64,000 nt of DNA from NCBI GenBank assembly GCA_963745955.1, contig CAVUZI010000011.1:1331115-1395114 (forward strand), read 5' to 3'. This stretch comes from Bog-756 sp963745955 (GTDB lineage: Bacteria; Actinomycetota; Acidimicrobiia; Acidimicrobiales; RAAP-2). Under the pieces are notes generated by a model. The model made no database searches and was not told the DNA's origin. It saw only the letters and a program-made list of their open reading frames with translations. The translations under genes and the position numbers were made by a program. This document shows, in pieces, positions 36,869 to 48,843 of the stretch. Within the stretch, counting starts at the first letter, position 1, and the number at the start of each line of letters is the position of its first letter.

Positions 36869-36993
36869 CCCCACCCTGCATTGTTTGCGGCGGCAAGCCG
36901 AACTGCTCGTCTTGCCCTTGGCGAGCCTCGTGCCCCTGTCGGAGGTGCGGGCCTGCCATGACGCAGTGACAACAAGAGAGGAGCACTTTCAGC

Positions 36994-38606
36994 GTGCTAG
37001 CCGCAGCAGTGTCATATGTGCCGTATCCGAGCTGGCTCAACCCGGGCGACAACACCTGGCAGATAACTGCCGCCACGTTCGTCGGCCTCATGAGCCTCCC
37101 CGGCCTGGCGGTCCTCTATGCGTCCATCGTCCCGAAGAAGTGGGCGGTCAACGTGGTGGGCATGATGTTCGCCGGCTTCTCCCTGGTGTTGCTGGCCTGG
37201 TTCCTCTGGGCCTACAAGATGGGATTCGGGGCGAACTCGTTCGGGGGCGGTGTCAAGAACGGCATCCAGACCCAGTTCGGTACAGGGAAGGGGTTGACAG
37301 CTACTTCATCGACAACTTCCTCGGCAAACCGGGTCCGGTCACCAGCCCTCTGGGTGAACAGGGCCAGGCGGTCTCGGCGGCCAACACCCTCATCCCCTTC
37401 CACTTCCCGACCGCGTCGCTGGCGTACTTCCAGTTGGTGTTCGCCGCCATCACCCCGCTGCTCTTCCTCGGGAGCGTGCTCGGCCGGATCAAGTTCCTGG
37501 CCTGGTGCCTCCTCGTGCCGCTGTGGACCACGTGCGTCTACTCGGTGGACGCCTTCCTGCTGTGGGGCGGCGGCTACTTCGCCCAGGAGGGGTCGCTCGA
37601 CTTCTCCGGCGGGTACGTCATCCATATGTCGGCCGGGGTATCGGGCTTCGTCGCCGCCTGGGTGCTCGGTCCCAGACTGCTCCGTGACCGACAACACTTC
37701 CTGCCCAACAACCTGATCATGGCGGCGGTCGGTGCCGGCATCCTGTGGCTCGGTTGGAACGGCTTCAACGGTGGTGACCCGTACTACGCCGGAGCCAGCG
37801 CGGCCGGCGCGGTGGTCAACACCAACCTGGCCACCGCCACCGGTCTGCTCACCTGGGTGGCCTGGGACGCCTGGGTCTCCAAGGAGAAGAAACCCACCTT
37901 CCTGGGCGCAGTGAACGGCATGATCTGCGGCCTGGTCGGCATCACACCGTGTGCGGGCTGGGTCAACGGGCAAGGAGCCATCTACGTCGGACTGATCTGC
38001 GCCAGCATCGTCTGGGTGGCCTGGAACTTCCTCTCCAAGGTGCGCCCCTTCTCCAAGGTGGACGACGCCCTCGGGGTCGTCTACACCCACGGCATCGCCG
38101 GGCTCTTCGGTGGTCTGCTGCTCGGCATCTTCGGGGACCCGAACATGCTCGAGTACGGCTGCGGCCACCTCGACGCCTCCGGTCAGGTGATCGCCACCAC
38201 CGCCGTGCAGTACGCCACGGCCAAGGGCACGTGCGTTCCGTTCGGGGTCAACGGGCTGATCTACACGGGATCCGCCCACCAGTTGTGGGAGCAGTTCCGG
38301 GCCGCCGTCTTCGTCATCATCTGGTCGGCGCTCATCACCTTCATCCTGATGAAGATCATCGGGCTCGTGCTCCGTGGCGCCCGCTACAAGGACGAGATCC
38401 TCGAAGTCGGTGACCTCGCCATCCACGGCGAGGAGGCCTTCCCCGAGGAGACGTTCGCCGAGCGGGTCGGGGCCATGTCCATGGCCGGTGATGCGCCGTC
38501 CCGCGGAGGCGGGGGTGGTGGTGAGCCCTCCGTCTCGGACAGAGTGGATGACGCGATGGTAAGCAAACCCGGTGACTGGCCACCGCCCGACACCGTCGGC
38601 CTCTAA
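36994..38606 (+). CDS. amt: Ammonium transporter (one frameshift)
   Basis: Trimeric membrane ammonium channel with about 11 helices. The N-terminal part (DNTWQITAATFVGLMSLPGL, ALVLYASIVPKKWAVN-like) and the rest (TASLAYFQLVFAAITPLLF, CVYSVDAFLLWGGGY, DFSGGYVIHMSAGVSGFVAA, GWNGFNGGDPY, GVVYTHGIAGLFGG) match the Amt family; the last two hold the pore His residues. The frame changes between 37283 and 37295 in GGTACAGGGAAGGGG; here one base is missing, perhaps from a G run. Corrected length is about 538 residues, with an extended cytosolic tail. The GTG start follows AGGAG. glnB follows 32 bases later. Confidence 0.92.
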
Positions 38607-38638
38607 CTCGACCACTACGAACCCAAGGAGAAATCGCC

Positions 38639-38977
38639 ATGAAGTTAGTCGTAGCGGTGCTGAAGCCGTTCAAGCTCGACGAGGTCAAGGAGGGACTGAA
38701 GAGTCTCGGTGTCCACGGCCTGACCCTCACCGAGGCCCAGGGCTTCGGCCGCCAGAGAGGGCACACCGAGGTGTACCGGGGTGCCGAGTACGAGGTCGAG
38801 TTCGTGCCGAAGATCAGGCTCGAGATCCTCGTCGACGACTCCCAGGTCGACGAGGTGGTCACCACCATCGTCGACAGTGCGGGAACCGGAAAGATCGGTG
38901 ACGGCAAGGTCTGGGTCCTCCCCGTTGAGGAAGTCATCCGGGTCCGGACAGGAGAGCGTGGAGCGGACGCTCTTTGA
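38639..38977 (+). CDS. glnB: Nitrogen regulatory protein PII
   Basis: Trimeric PII signal protein, 112 residues, binding ATP/ADP and 2-oxoglutarate and docking on Amt to close it. Family markers: MKLVVAVLKPFKLDEVKEGL, the T-loop QGFGRQRGHTEVYRGAEY with Tyr51 for adenylylation or uridylylation, and IVDSAGTGKIGDGKVWVLPV. It is paired with amt as in other bacteria, and both would come under the GlnR box. A GlnD-like modifier is not seen downstream; a terminator follows. Confidence 0.96.
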   Translation: MKLVVAVLKPFKLDEVKEGLKSLGVHGLTLTEAQGFGRQRGHTEVYRGAEYEVEFVPKIRLEILVDDSQVDEVVTTIVDSAGTGKIGDGKVWVLPVEEVIRVRTGERGADAL

Positions 38978-39036
38978 AACTTGCCCACCGAGTGGTTCAT
39001 GGTGTCGTTTGTGGGGACAGACGAACCTGAATGACA

Positions 39037-39066
39037 AGAGGGCCGGCTCTTGCGAGCCGGCCCTCT
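39037..39066 (+). terminator. Strong hairpin after glnB
   Basis: AGAGGGCCGGCTC, loop TTGC, GAGCCGGCCCTCT: a perfect 13-bp stem 60 bases after the glnB stop and 45 bases before the convergent gpmA stop. The symmetry could end transcripts from both sides. Confidence 0.85.
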
Positions 39067-39110
39067 GTCGCGGTCCTGCCATCCTTCGTTCTCGCCATCC
39101 GGCGATCCGG

Positions 39111-39863
39111 TCAGCCCGCCTGGCGGCGCACCGCCTCTGCCGCCACCCGGGCAGCCTCGGGGTCGCCCAGGTAGTCCTTGGACACCACGGTCAGCTCGTC
39201 GTCGAACTGGTAGAGGAAGGGGAAGCCGGTGGGGATCTCGAGGTCGACGATCTCGTCGTCGGTGATGCCGTCGATGTGCTTGCGCAGCGCCCGCAGGCTG
39301 TTCCCGTGGGCCACAACCAGCACCGCGCCACCGCGTGCACCCTCGGCCAGCAGGTCGGGCACGATGGCGTCGTCCCAGTAGGGGAGCACGCGGGCCACCA
39401 CGTCGGCCAGGCACTCGGTGGTGGGCAGGACGTCGACCGGGACGTCCCGGTACCGGGGATCGCCGGCGGGGTGGTGCTCGCTGCCGCGCTCGACCGGTGG
39501 CGGCGGGGTGTCGTAGCTTCGCCGCCAGGCCAGCACCTGGGCCATCCCGTGCTCGGCCGCGGTCTCCTCCTTGTTCCTTCCCTGGAGGGCGCCGTAGTGA
39601 CGTTCGTTGAGCCGCCAGTGGCGGCGGACCGGCAGCCACGGCCGCCCGGCCGCCTCGAGGGTCAGCTCGGCCGTCCGGATGGCCCGGACCAGCACCGACG
39701 TGTGGAGAATCCGCAGGTCCAGGCCGGCTTCGGCCAGGAGCCGGCCGGCGTTCTCGGCCTCGGACCGGCCCACCTCGGTGAGGTCGACGTCGTGCCAGCC
39801 GGTGAACAGGTTGTCGGCGTTCCACTGCGACTGGCCGTGGCGGAGAAGTACCAGTTGGGGCAT
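39111..39863 (-). CDS. gpmA: 2,3-bisphosphoglycerate-dependent phosphoglycerate mutase
   Basis: Interconverts 3- and 2-phosphoglycerate in glycolysis and gluconeogenesis. Histidine phosphatase fold with LVLLRHGQSQWNADNLFTGW (phosphorylated His), LNERHYGALQGRNKEETA and VLVVAHGNSLRALRKHIDG. The ATG at 39863 begins MPQLVLLRHG, the usual family start; the frame is open further but not conserved. 250 residues. It stands alone between the glnB terminator and the chaperone upstream region. Confidence 0.93.
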   Translation of the reverse strand: MPQLVLLRHGQSQWNADNLFTGWHDVDLTEVGRSEAENAGRLLAEAGLDLRILHTSVLVRAIRTAELTLEAAGRPWLPVRRHWRLNERHYGALQGRNKEETAAEHGMAQVLAWRRSYDTPPPPVERGSEHHPAGDPRYRDVPVDVLPTTECLADVVARVLPYWDDAIVPDLLAEGARGGAVLVVAHGNSLRALRKHIDGITDDEIVDLEIPTGFPFLYQFDDELTVVSKDYLGDPEAARVAAEAVRRQAG

Positions 39864-40318
39864 GGTTCGAGCGTATCCCGCCCTCGACGGCACCCGACCC
39901 CTCGAGGGGTCCTCGCAACCGGATTTTGGGGCGCGCCCCTGACCGAGGGGCAGGTTGCCAGGGGCGTCCCAGCCTGGAGCCGGAGCGGCGGACCCCTACT
40001 CGACAGGATGGCTACATCCGCCTATGCCCGATTCTGGCCGGTTCAAACATTTTCTTTCGGGTTGTGCCCAGGCCGAGAACCGGGCCGGCGGGCCTCGTTC
40101 TCCGGCCTGGGCGTCCGAATGCCTACCCCGACGAACGCCGGTGGACTCATCGTGGTGGCTCGGCCGCCCCGAACCCGCCTCGGGGAGTGTCGGCCCGCCG
40201 GGGCCCCGGACAGGACCGCCTGTTCGGGCATGCCGAATCCCGGTCTCACAACCTTCCTACCTGGGCTTTCCCGATGGAATCCCGATAGGTGGGTATCCTC
40301 ATCACAAAATACAGAAAA
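39864..40318. other. Long non-coding stretch between gpmA and the dnaK promoter
   Basis: About 450 bases with long overlapping open frames but no family signature or ribosome site. The last 60 bases become AT-rich toward the dnaK promoter, unlike the surroundings. It must hold the divergent gpmA promoter. I see no RNA gene or repeat in it. Confidence 0.4.
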
Positions 40319-40350
40319 CTTATGCGTATAGCACTCAACTTTGGTATAGT
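40319..40350 (+). promoter_or_regulatory. HAIR-like HspR operator and -10 box of the dnaK operon
   Basis: CTTATGC-GTATAGC-ACTCAAC (40319-40339) has the 7-7-7 layout of the HspR inverted repeat (CTTGAGT-n7-ACTCAAG) and agrees at 10 of 14 arm positions, the right arm at 6 of 7. TATAGT (40345-40350) is a good -10. The operator overlaps the -35 zone, so bound HspR would block polymerase, matching the hspR gene inside the operon. Confidence 0.65.
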
Positions 40351-40415
40351 TAGATCTGTAAGAAAAGGGATGCCGAAGAGGAGCCGTGGAGGCGACCGGA
40401 CAGTCCCGGAGAAGC

Positions 40416-40532
40416 GTGCCTGAAGCACAGAGTGCCTGAAGCACAGAGCGTTGGAAGAACAGAGTCGGACGGAGTGCCGAGTCGCAGAGAGTGCCCGAAG
40501 GGGCAGTGAGAGTGCCCGAAGGGGCAGTGAGT
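40416..40532 (+). repeat. Tandem hairpin repeats in the dnaK leader
   Basis: Two 16-base tandem copies (GTGCCTGAAGCACAGA, from 40416 and 40432) each fold as GTGC-loop-GCAC. Then two 21-base copies (GTGCCCGAAGGGGCAGTGAG core, from 40491 and 40512) fold as TGCCC-GAA-GGGGCA-like stems. All lie in the roughly 190-base leader between the -10 and the dnaK start, so the mRNA would carry a row of small stem-loops. Confidence 0.7.
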
Positions 40533-40544
40533 AGGAGGAACAAG

Positions 40545-42378
40545 ATGGCCAAGGCCGTAGGAATCGATCTCGGAACGACCAACTCGGTGGTGTCCGTGCT
40601 GGAGGCCGGTGAGCCGGTCGTCATACCGAACGCCGAAGGAGGGCGGACGACCCCGTCGGTCGTCGGATTCGCCAAGTCGGGTGAGGTACTCGTCGGCGAG
40701 GTGGCCAAGCGCCAGGCCATCACCAACCCCGACCGGACGATCCGCTCGGTCAAGCGGCACATGGGGACGTCGTGGACGATCGACATCGACGGCAAGGACT
40801 ACACCGCACAGGAGATCTCGGCCCGCATCCTGGGCAAGCTCAAGAGGGACGCCGAGGCGTTCCTCGGCGACACGGTGACCCAGGCGGTCATCACCGTTCC
40901 CGCGTACTTCGACGACGCCCAGCGGACCGCGACCAAAGAGGCCGGGGCCATCGCCGGCCTCGAGGTCCTGCGCATCATCAACGAGCCCACGGCGGCTGCC
41001 CTGGCCTACGGATTGGACAAGGAAGGGGCGGACCAGACCGTGCTGGTCTTCGACCTCGGCGGTGGCACCTTCGACGTGTCCCTCCTCGACATCGGGGACG
41101 GGGTCTTCGAGGTCAAGTCGCACCGCAGGCAACTCCAAGCTGGGCGGCGACGACTGGGACCAGCGCATCATCGACTGGTTGGTCAAGACGTTCAAGGACA
41201 CCGAGGGCGTCGATCTCTCCACCGACAAGATGGCCACCCAGCGCCTGCAGGAGGCGGCGGAGAAGGCGAAGATCGAGCTCTCCTCGTTGCAGGAGACCCA
41301 GATCAACCTGCCCTTCATCACCGCCACGTCCGAGGGTCCCAAGCACCTCGACGTGAAGCTGAGCCGGGCCACGTTCAACGAGCTGACGGCCGATCTGGTC
41401 GAGGCGTGCAAGGGGCCGTTCGATCAGGCCATCGCCGACTCGGGCCTTTCCAAGGGCGACATCGATCATGTCGTGCTGGTCGGAGGTTCCACCCGGATCC
41501 CCGCCGTTCAGGAGCTGGTCCAGCAGATGACGGGCAAGGAGGCCCACAAGGGCGTCAACCCGGACGAAGTGGTGGCCATCGGCGCGGCCGTGCAGGCCGG
41601 CGTCTTGAAGGGTGAGGTCAAGGACGTCCTCCTCCTCGATGTCACCCCGCTCTCGCTGGGCATCGAAACCAAGGGCAGCGTGATGCACCGTCTCATCGAG
41701 CGGAACACCACCATCCCGACCAAGCGCAGCGAGGTGTTCACCACGGCCGATGACAACCAGCCCTCGGTGGAGGTCCACGTGCTCCAGGGTGAGCGCGAGA
41801 TGGCCATGTACAACAAGACGCTGGGCAAGTTCCAACTGGTGGACCTGCCTCCCGCCCCCCGTGGCGTGCCGCAGATCGAGGTCACCTTCGATATCGACGC
41901 CAACGGCATCGTCCACGTCTCGGCCAAGGACCGGGCCACCGGCAAGGAGCAGTCGATGACCATCACCGGCCAGTCGTCGCTGGCCAAGGACGACATCGAG
42001 CGCATGGTCAAGGACGCCGAGGCCCACGCCGAGGACGACCGCCGTCGCAAGGAAGAGGCCGAGGTGCGCAACAACGCCGACACCCTCGTGTACCAGACGG
42101 AGAAGCTCCTGAAGGACCAGGGCGAGAAGTTCCAGGGCGACGAGAAGGAGAAGGTCGAGGTTGCGCTGGGCTCCCTCAAAGAAGCCCTGGCCGGCTCGGA
42201 CGTGGAGGCCATCAAGTCCTCGACGGAGACGCTCCTCTCGGCCAGCCAGTCGTTCAGCCAGCGCCTCTACGAGGAGGCGTCGAAGGCGGATGCCGCCGCA
42301 CCGGGCGGCCAGGTGCCGGCCGACGACTCCTCTGACGACGAGGTCGTGGATGCCGAGATCGTCGACGACAAGAGCTGA
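40545..42378 (+). CDS. dnaK: Molecular chaperone DnaK (Hsp70), one frameshift
   Basis: ATP-driven chaperone. N-terminal MAKAVGIDLGTTNSVVSV, VITVPAYFDDAQRTATKEA, INEPTAAALAYGLDKE and VFDLGGGTFDVSLL belong to the nucleotide-binding domain; the substrate domain carries VTPLSLGIETKG and VEVHVLQGEREMA. The frame changes near 41118-41125, where one extra C lies in VKS-TAGNSKLGGDDWD; corrected length is 610 residues. An essential gene with a clean join means a sequence error. It ends with an acidic tail (DDEVVDAEIVDD). The ATG follows AGGAGG. Repressed by HspR under normal conditions and induced by unfolded protein. Confidence 0.96.
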
Positions 42379-42384
42379 TCGCCG

Positions 42385-43083
42385 ATGACCGACATCTATG
42401 GGTCAGATCGCGACGCGGGAAACCAGGAGCCGGAGGTCGAAGAGATCTCCGGCTCCCGGTTCGAACGCGGCGCTGATCTCGATGACGGAGGGGTCGCCGA
42501 CACCGATGTGGTGGACGCCGAAGTCATCGGAGACGAGCTCGACGACGACACCACCGAGATCATCAGCGGCGCGGCCCCCGAGTTCGCCGATGTGAAGGAG
42601 GCGCTGGCCCAGCGCGACGAGTACCTCGACTCGCTGCGCCGCCTGCAGGCCGAGTTCGAGAACTACAAGAAGCGGGTGGCCAAGCAGCAGAGCGATCAGG
42701 TCGCTCGTGCCGCGCTGTCCCTGGTGGACAAATTGCTCCCGGTACTCGACACGCTGGACCTGGCCACGTCGCATATCGGCAACGCCGAGTCCGCCGACGG
42801 ACGCGCCCTGGTGGCCGCGTCCGGCCAGTTGCGGGACGTGCTGGCGAAAGAGGGTCTCGAGCGCATCGACCCGCTGGGTGAGGAGTTCGACCCCACCGCC
42901 CACGAGGCGGTGGGCCAGGTCGCGCCCGAAGCGGGCGAGGATGGCTCGGCGGGATCGGCCGGGTCGGGAGAGGCCGCGGCCGTCCCGGCGCGGGGCGAGC
43001 CGGTGGTGGCCGAGGTCATGCGACCCGGGTACCGCTGGCGCGGCGCAGTGGTGCGTCCCGCCATGGTGATGGTGAAGGGCTGA
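42385..43083 (+). CDS. grpE: Nucleotide exchange factor GrpE
   Basis: Dimeric ADP-release factor for DnaK. An acidic, disordered N-terminus (about 1-75) leads to the long helix YLDSLRRLQAEFENYKKRV, then VDKLLPVLDTLDLA, and the beta domain with LGEEFDPTAHEAVGQV and VVAEVMRPGYRWRGAVVRPAMV. A short Gly/Ser/Ala insert (EAGEDGSAGSAGSGEAAA) sits before the last strands. 232 residues. It starts six bases after the dnaK stop. Confidence 0.95.
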   Translation: MTDIYGSDRDAGNQEPEVEEISGSRFERGADLDDGGVADTDVVDAEVIGDELDDDTTEIISGAAPEFADVKEALAQRDEYLDSLRRLQAEFENYKKRVAKQQSDQVARAALSLVDKLLPVLDTLDLATSHIGNAESADGRALVAASGQLRDVLAKEGLERIDPLGEEFDPTAHEAVGQVAPEAGEDGSAGSAGSGEAAAVPARGEPVVAEVMRPGYRWRGAVVRPAMVMVKG

Positions 43084-43104
43084 GAGGGACCGGGTAGAGG
43101 CCAC

Positions 43105-44229
43105 GTGGCGCCACAACGCGAATGGTTCGAAAAGGACTACTACAAGACCCTGGGAGTCTCCTCGACGGCCACGGCCAAGGAGATCACCAGCGCTTATAGG
43201 AAGCTGGCCAAGAAGCACCATCCGGACACCAACCCGGGCCAGGAGGAGACGTTCAAGGAGATAAGCGCGGCCTACGACGTGCTCGGTGACGCCGATCGGC
43301 GCAAGGAGTACGACGAGGTGCGGGCCATGGGCCCAGCGGCCGGCGGCTTCGGCGGGGGATTCCCCGGCGGCTTCGGCGGGGCCGGGGGCGGGGGCACCTA
43401 CCGGGTCGAGGACATGGGCGACCTCGGCGACCTGTTCGGCGGTCTGTTCGGCCGAGGCCGGCGGGGTGGTGGGACCACCGGCCCGCAACGGGGTGCCGAT
43501 CTCGAGACCGAGCTGCACCTCTCGTTCGAGGATGCGGTGGGTGGGGTGACCACGTCGGTCAACCTCACCTCGGACGTCCGCTGCCATACCTGCGGGGGCA
43601 GCGGGGCCGCCCCCGGCACCCAACCGGTGACCTGCCCGCGCTGCGGTGGCTCGGGAACCCTCCAGGACGACCAGGGCCTCTTCTCCCTGAGCCAGATCTG
43701 CCCCCAGTGCGGCGGTCGGGGGACCGTGGTGACCACGCCGTGCCCGACGTGTTCGGGTGCCGGTGTCGAGCACCGCAACCGCACCGTCAAGGTGCGCATC
43801 CCCGCCGGCGTCGAGGACGGCCAGCGGATCCGGGTGAAGGGAAAGGGGGCGGCCGGTCGGGGCAACGCGCCCAGTGGCGATCTCTACGTCGTGGTCCGGG
43901 TGGACAGGCACGGTGTGTTCGGGCGTCGTGGCCGCAACCTCACCCTCACCGTGCCCATCTCCTATCCCGAGGCGACGCTGGGCACGACCCTCACCGTCCC
44001 CACCCTCACCGATCCGGTCACCCTGCGGGTGGCCCCGGGCACCCCGTCAGGCCGCACCTTCCGGGTCAAGGGCCGCGGCGTCCCGGCCGGCAAGAAGAGT
44101 GTCACCGGCGACCTCCTCGTCACCGTCGAAGTGGCGGTGCCCGACAAATTGACAGACGACCAGCGCGCCGCCGTCGAGGCCCTCGCCGAAGTGGTCGACC
44201 CGCCGGCGCGCGACGTACTGGGAGTGTGA
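43105..44229 (+). CDS. dnaJ: Co-chaperone DnaJ (Hsp40)
   Basis: Stimulates DnaK ATPase and delivers substrates. J domain with YYKTLGVSSTATAKEITSAY and the HPD motif in KKHHPDTN; a Gly/Phe-rich linker; a zinc domain with four Cys motifs, CHTCGGSG, CPRCGGSG, CPQCGGRG and CPTCSGAG; and the C-terminal beta domains with VKVRIPAGVEDGQRIRVKG. GTG start at 43105, 374 residues. It is the full type I DnaJ. hspR begins one base after its stop. Confidence 0.96.
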   Translation: MAPQREWFEKDYYKTLGVSSTATAKEITSAYRKLAKKHHPDTNPGQEETFKEISAAYDVLGDADRRKEYDEVRAMGPAAGGFGGGFPGGFGGAGGGGTYRVEDMGDLGDLFGGLFGRGRRGGGTTGPQRGADLETELHLSFEDAVGGVTTSVNLTSDVRCHTCGGSGAAPGTQPVTCPRCGGSGTLQDDQGLFSLSQICPQCGGRGTVVTTPCPTCSGAGVEHRNRTVKVRIPAGVEDGQRIRVKGKGAAGRGNAPSGDLYVVVRVDRHGVFGRRGRNLTLTVPISYPEATLGTTLTVPTLTDPVTLRVAPGTPSGRTFRVKGRGVPAGKKSVTGDLLVTVEVAVPDKLTDDQRAAVEALAEVVDPPARDVLGV

Positions 44230-44230
44230 C

Positions 44231-44634
44231 ATGAGTGACGATTCGCGATCACGGGCCGTGTACGTCATCTCGGTGGCCGCCGAGTTGACCGGGGTGCATC
44301 CCCAGACGCTCCGGCTCTACGAGCGCAAGGGCCTGCTCGACCCGAGCCGCACCGAAGGCGGGAGCCGGCGCTTCAGCGACCAGGACCTCGATAGGCTGCG
44401 TCACATCCAGAGCCTCACCAATGCGGGACTCAACCTGGAGGGCGTTCGCCGGGTGATGGAGCTCGAGACCGAAGTGGCCCGGCTCCGCCAGGAGCTGGTT
44501 GCCACCCGGGCCGAAGCTCGGGAGGCGGTCGCCGTGACCCACCGGAAGTACCGGCGTGAGCTGGTCCCGCTGTCCCAGATGCCCGTGCCCACGCGTTCGG
44601 CCCACCGCAACGTACGAGGGCCAGGAGGAAGCCG

Positions 44635-44638
<4 letters not shown>
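44231..44638 (+). CDS. hspR: HspR, MerR-family repressor of heat-shock genes
   Basis: The MerR helix-turn-helix is YVISVAAELTGVHPQTLRLY, followed by ERKGLLDPSRTEGGSRRFS and QSLTNAGLNLEGVRRVMELE, the HspR-specific pattern; a coiled-coil and basic tail complete 135 residues. HspR with DnaK as corepressor binds HAIR sites. The matching operator lies 3.9 kb upstream before dnaK, making a feedback loop. It overlaps clpB by four bases (ATGA). Confidence 0.93.
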
Positions 44639-47106
<2,468 letters not shown>

Positions 47107-47127
<21 letters not shown>

Positions 47128-47196
47128 CGGCCGGGGACATCGTCCTCGTATGACGGCCGGGGACATCGTCCTCGTGTGACGGCCGGGGACATCGTG
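47107..47196 (+). repeat. 26-base tandem repeat duplicating the end of clpB
   Basis: About 3.4 copies with a period of exactly 26 bases, each holding GGGGACATCGTCCTCGTATGA or a one-base variant (GTGTGA in the third copy). The first copy contains the last codons and stop of clpB; the others lie outside the gene and carry extra TGA codons. A recent slippage-type duplication of the gene end. Confidence 0.85.
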
Positions 47197-47231
47197 GCGA
47201 CGGCGAGCCGGTCAGCCTCTCCGGCGCCGGT

Positions 47232-48734
47232 TCAGATGGGTGAGGCCAGGCCCATGACCGAGGGATCGACGCGGGTGTCGAACCGGTAGACGGCGTAGTC
47301 GCCGACCACCACCCGTTCCGCATCGTGGTGGTCGGCCACCCAGGACTCGAGCTCGCCGTCGAGTGGGGTGTCGATCAGGGTGACGATGGTGGACCGCGGT
47401 GCCGCGGCGGCGTCAGCGGCCGCCTGCTGGTCGCGGACGGGGGTGATGGCGCTGGCCTCCACACGGGCGGTGGTGAGGACGGTGAGCGGATAGCTCTCCC
47501 AGTAGCCGGCCCAGACGTGGGAGAGATGGTGCGCTTCGAGGTAGTGGGCCACCCTGGTCGTGCCGGCCGGCCAGATCGGTGCCGCCGCCCATCCGCTGGT
47601 CTCGACCCCCCCGACGATCAGGGTCAGCGCCGTACCCGCCACCACCAGGGGCACGGACAGTCGGACCCGCACGGCCAGGTCGGCGAGGATGAGGAGCAGG
47701 CTGGGCACGATGACCAGGCCGTAGCGGTAGGTACTCACCGCCTCGGGGACCCGTGCGGCAGCCACGAACAGCGGCCACAGGAGCACCGTGGCTCCGAGGC
47801 AACAGCGTGTCACGTCACGCCGCACGAGGGACCAGACCGTCCACACGAGGGTCCCCCCCATGGCCACGCCCGCGATCAGGAGCAGCAGGGGATGGGCGGG
47901 GACGTGGATCCCCCAGACGACACCCACCGAGGTGAACGTGGCCGAGAGGGTGGCGGGCAGGATCTCGGTGACGGCCAGATGGACCCCGGTGCCGAAGCCC
48001 AGTGTCCCGGCGATGGGATGGTGGAGCGATTCGAAGGAGCGGGTGGCGTTGGTGTAGATCCAGGGCGCGGCGCCGAGCGGCACGAGGGCCACGGCTCTCA
48101 GGATCCCGATCGGCCGGGCCCGCTGCGAGACGAGCACCGCCACCACCGGGGGCAAGGCCACACACAGGTAGAGGGGGTACATCCACACAGTGAGCCCGAG
48201 CAGAAGGCCGATGGGCCAGAGCCGGACGTCGCGTGGTTCATCCCGCCACCGCAGGCAGGCCAGCGCGGTCCCGAGCGCGCATGCGCACCCGGTCAGCCAG
48301 AACACGTACTCGTGCGCACTCCAGAAGACCCAGGCGGCGGGGAACACCCAGAACAGGGCGGCGGCGGCGTTGCCGGCCCGTGGCCCCACCGCCCGCCTGC
48401 CCACCGCCCGCAGGAGCAGCACGTCGACGAACGTGACGGCCAGGTCGACCGTCCGGAACAGGGCCAGGTTCGTCCCGAACAGCCGGACCAGCGGGGCCTC
48501 CACCCACACGACCAGGGTGCCGCCGTAATTGGCGCCCCAGAAGAAGGTGAAGAAGTGGCCCTCCGACGCACGCAGCGCCATCACGATTCCGGCCGACTCG
48601 TCGGCGTCGGTACGCGCCCAGGTGGAGCGCAGGACGAGCAGGCGCACGAGCAGCCCGATCACCATCCATGCCCAGAAGAGCCGGACGCCGGGCTCGGCCT
48701 TCGCTCTCTCGGCCCGGTGGGCCGGCCTGTCCAT
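47232..48734 (-). CDS. Membrane glycosyltransferase of the GT39/ArnT-like type
   Basis: About 500 residues with 10 or more hydrophobic helices. The N-terminus has the first helix (FWAWMVIGLLVRLLVL) followed by the acidic loop RTDADESAGIVMAL, where lipid-dependent glycosyltransferases keep catalytic acids. EGHFFTFFWGANYGG and AAALFWVFPAAWVFWSAHEY follow. It would transfer a sugar from polyprenyl phosphate to an envelope target. The ATG at 48734 was preferred over the GTG/TTG-type extension to 48749. It converges on clpB and diverges from purA. Confidence 0.7.
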   Translation of the reverse strand: MDRPAHRAERAKAEPGVRLFWAWMVIGLLVRLLVLRSTWARTDADESAGIVMALRASEGHFFTFFWGANYGGTLVVWVEAPLVRLFGTNLALFRTVDLAVTFVDVLLLRAVGRRAVGPRAGNAAAALFWVFPAAWVFWSAHEYVFWLTGCACALGTALACLRWRDEPRDVRLWPIGLLLGLTVWMYPLYLCVALPPVVAVLVSQRARPIGILRAVALVPLGAAPWIYTNATRSFESLHHPIAGTLGFGTGVHLAVTEILPATLSATFTSVGVVWGIHVPAHPLLLLIAGVAMGGTLVWTVWSLVRRDVTRCCLGATVLLWPLFVAAARVPEAVSTYRYGLVIVPSLLLILADLAVRVRLSVPLVVAGTALTLIVGGVETSGWAAAPIWPAGTTRVAHYLEAHHLSHVWAGYWESYPLTVLTTARVEASAITPVRDQQAAADAAAAPRSTIVTLIDTPLDGELESWVADHHDAERVVVGDYAVYRFDTRVDPSVMGLASPI

Positions 48735-48843
48735 ACACGACCCTAACAATCGCCACTCCGACCTGCGGGTTCCCGGTCACGGCCACGGTGGGTGCGGGTT
48801 ACACTGGTGCGTAATCCGCTTTTTCGCAACGGAGGAGTGACGC

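Larger units (their letters stand above)
36680..36993 (+). other. Leader region of amt: short repeats, hairpin and GlnR box
   Basis: About 314 bases without a gene. Three copies of a GACACGCCGGGCT-type unit (13 bases) follow the upstream stop. GGGGCCGG-TCG-CCGGCCCC (36724-36742) is a perfect 8-bp stem and a likely terminator of the membrane-protein genes. The GlnR-type box lies downstream and the amt ribosome site AGAGGAG near 36979. Confidence 0.6.

Noticed and set aside
40416..40532. Possible CRISPR-like array in the dnaK leader
   Set aside because: Repeats are 16-21 bases, adjacent and without spacers; they are tandem hairpins.
41118..41125. Programmed frameshift in dnaK
   Set aside because: No slippery sequence or downstream structure typical of programmed shifts; similar single-base shifts occur in unrelated genes, so sequence error is simpler.
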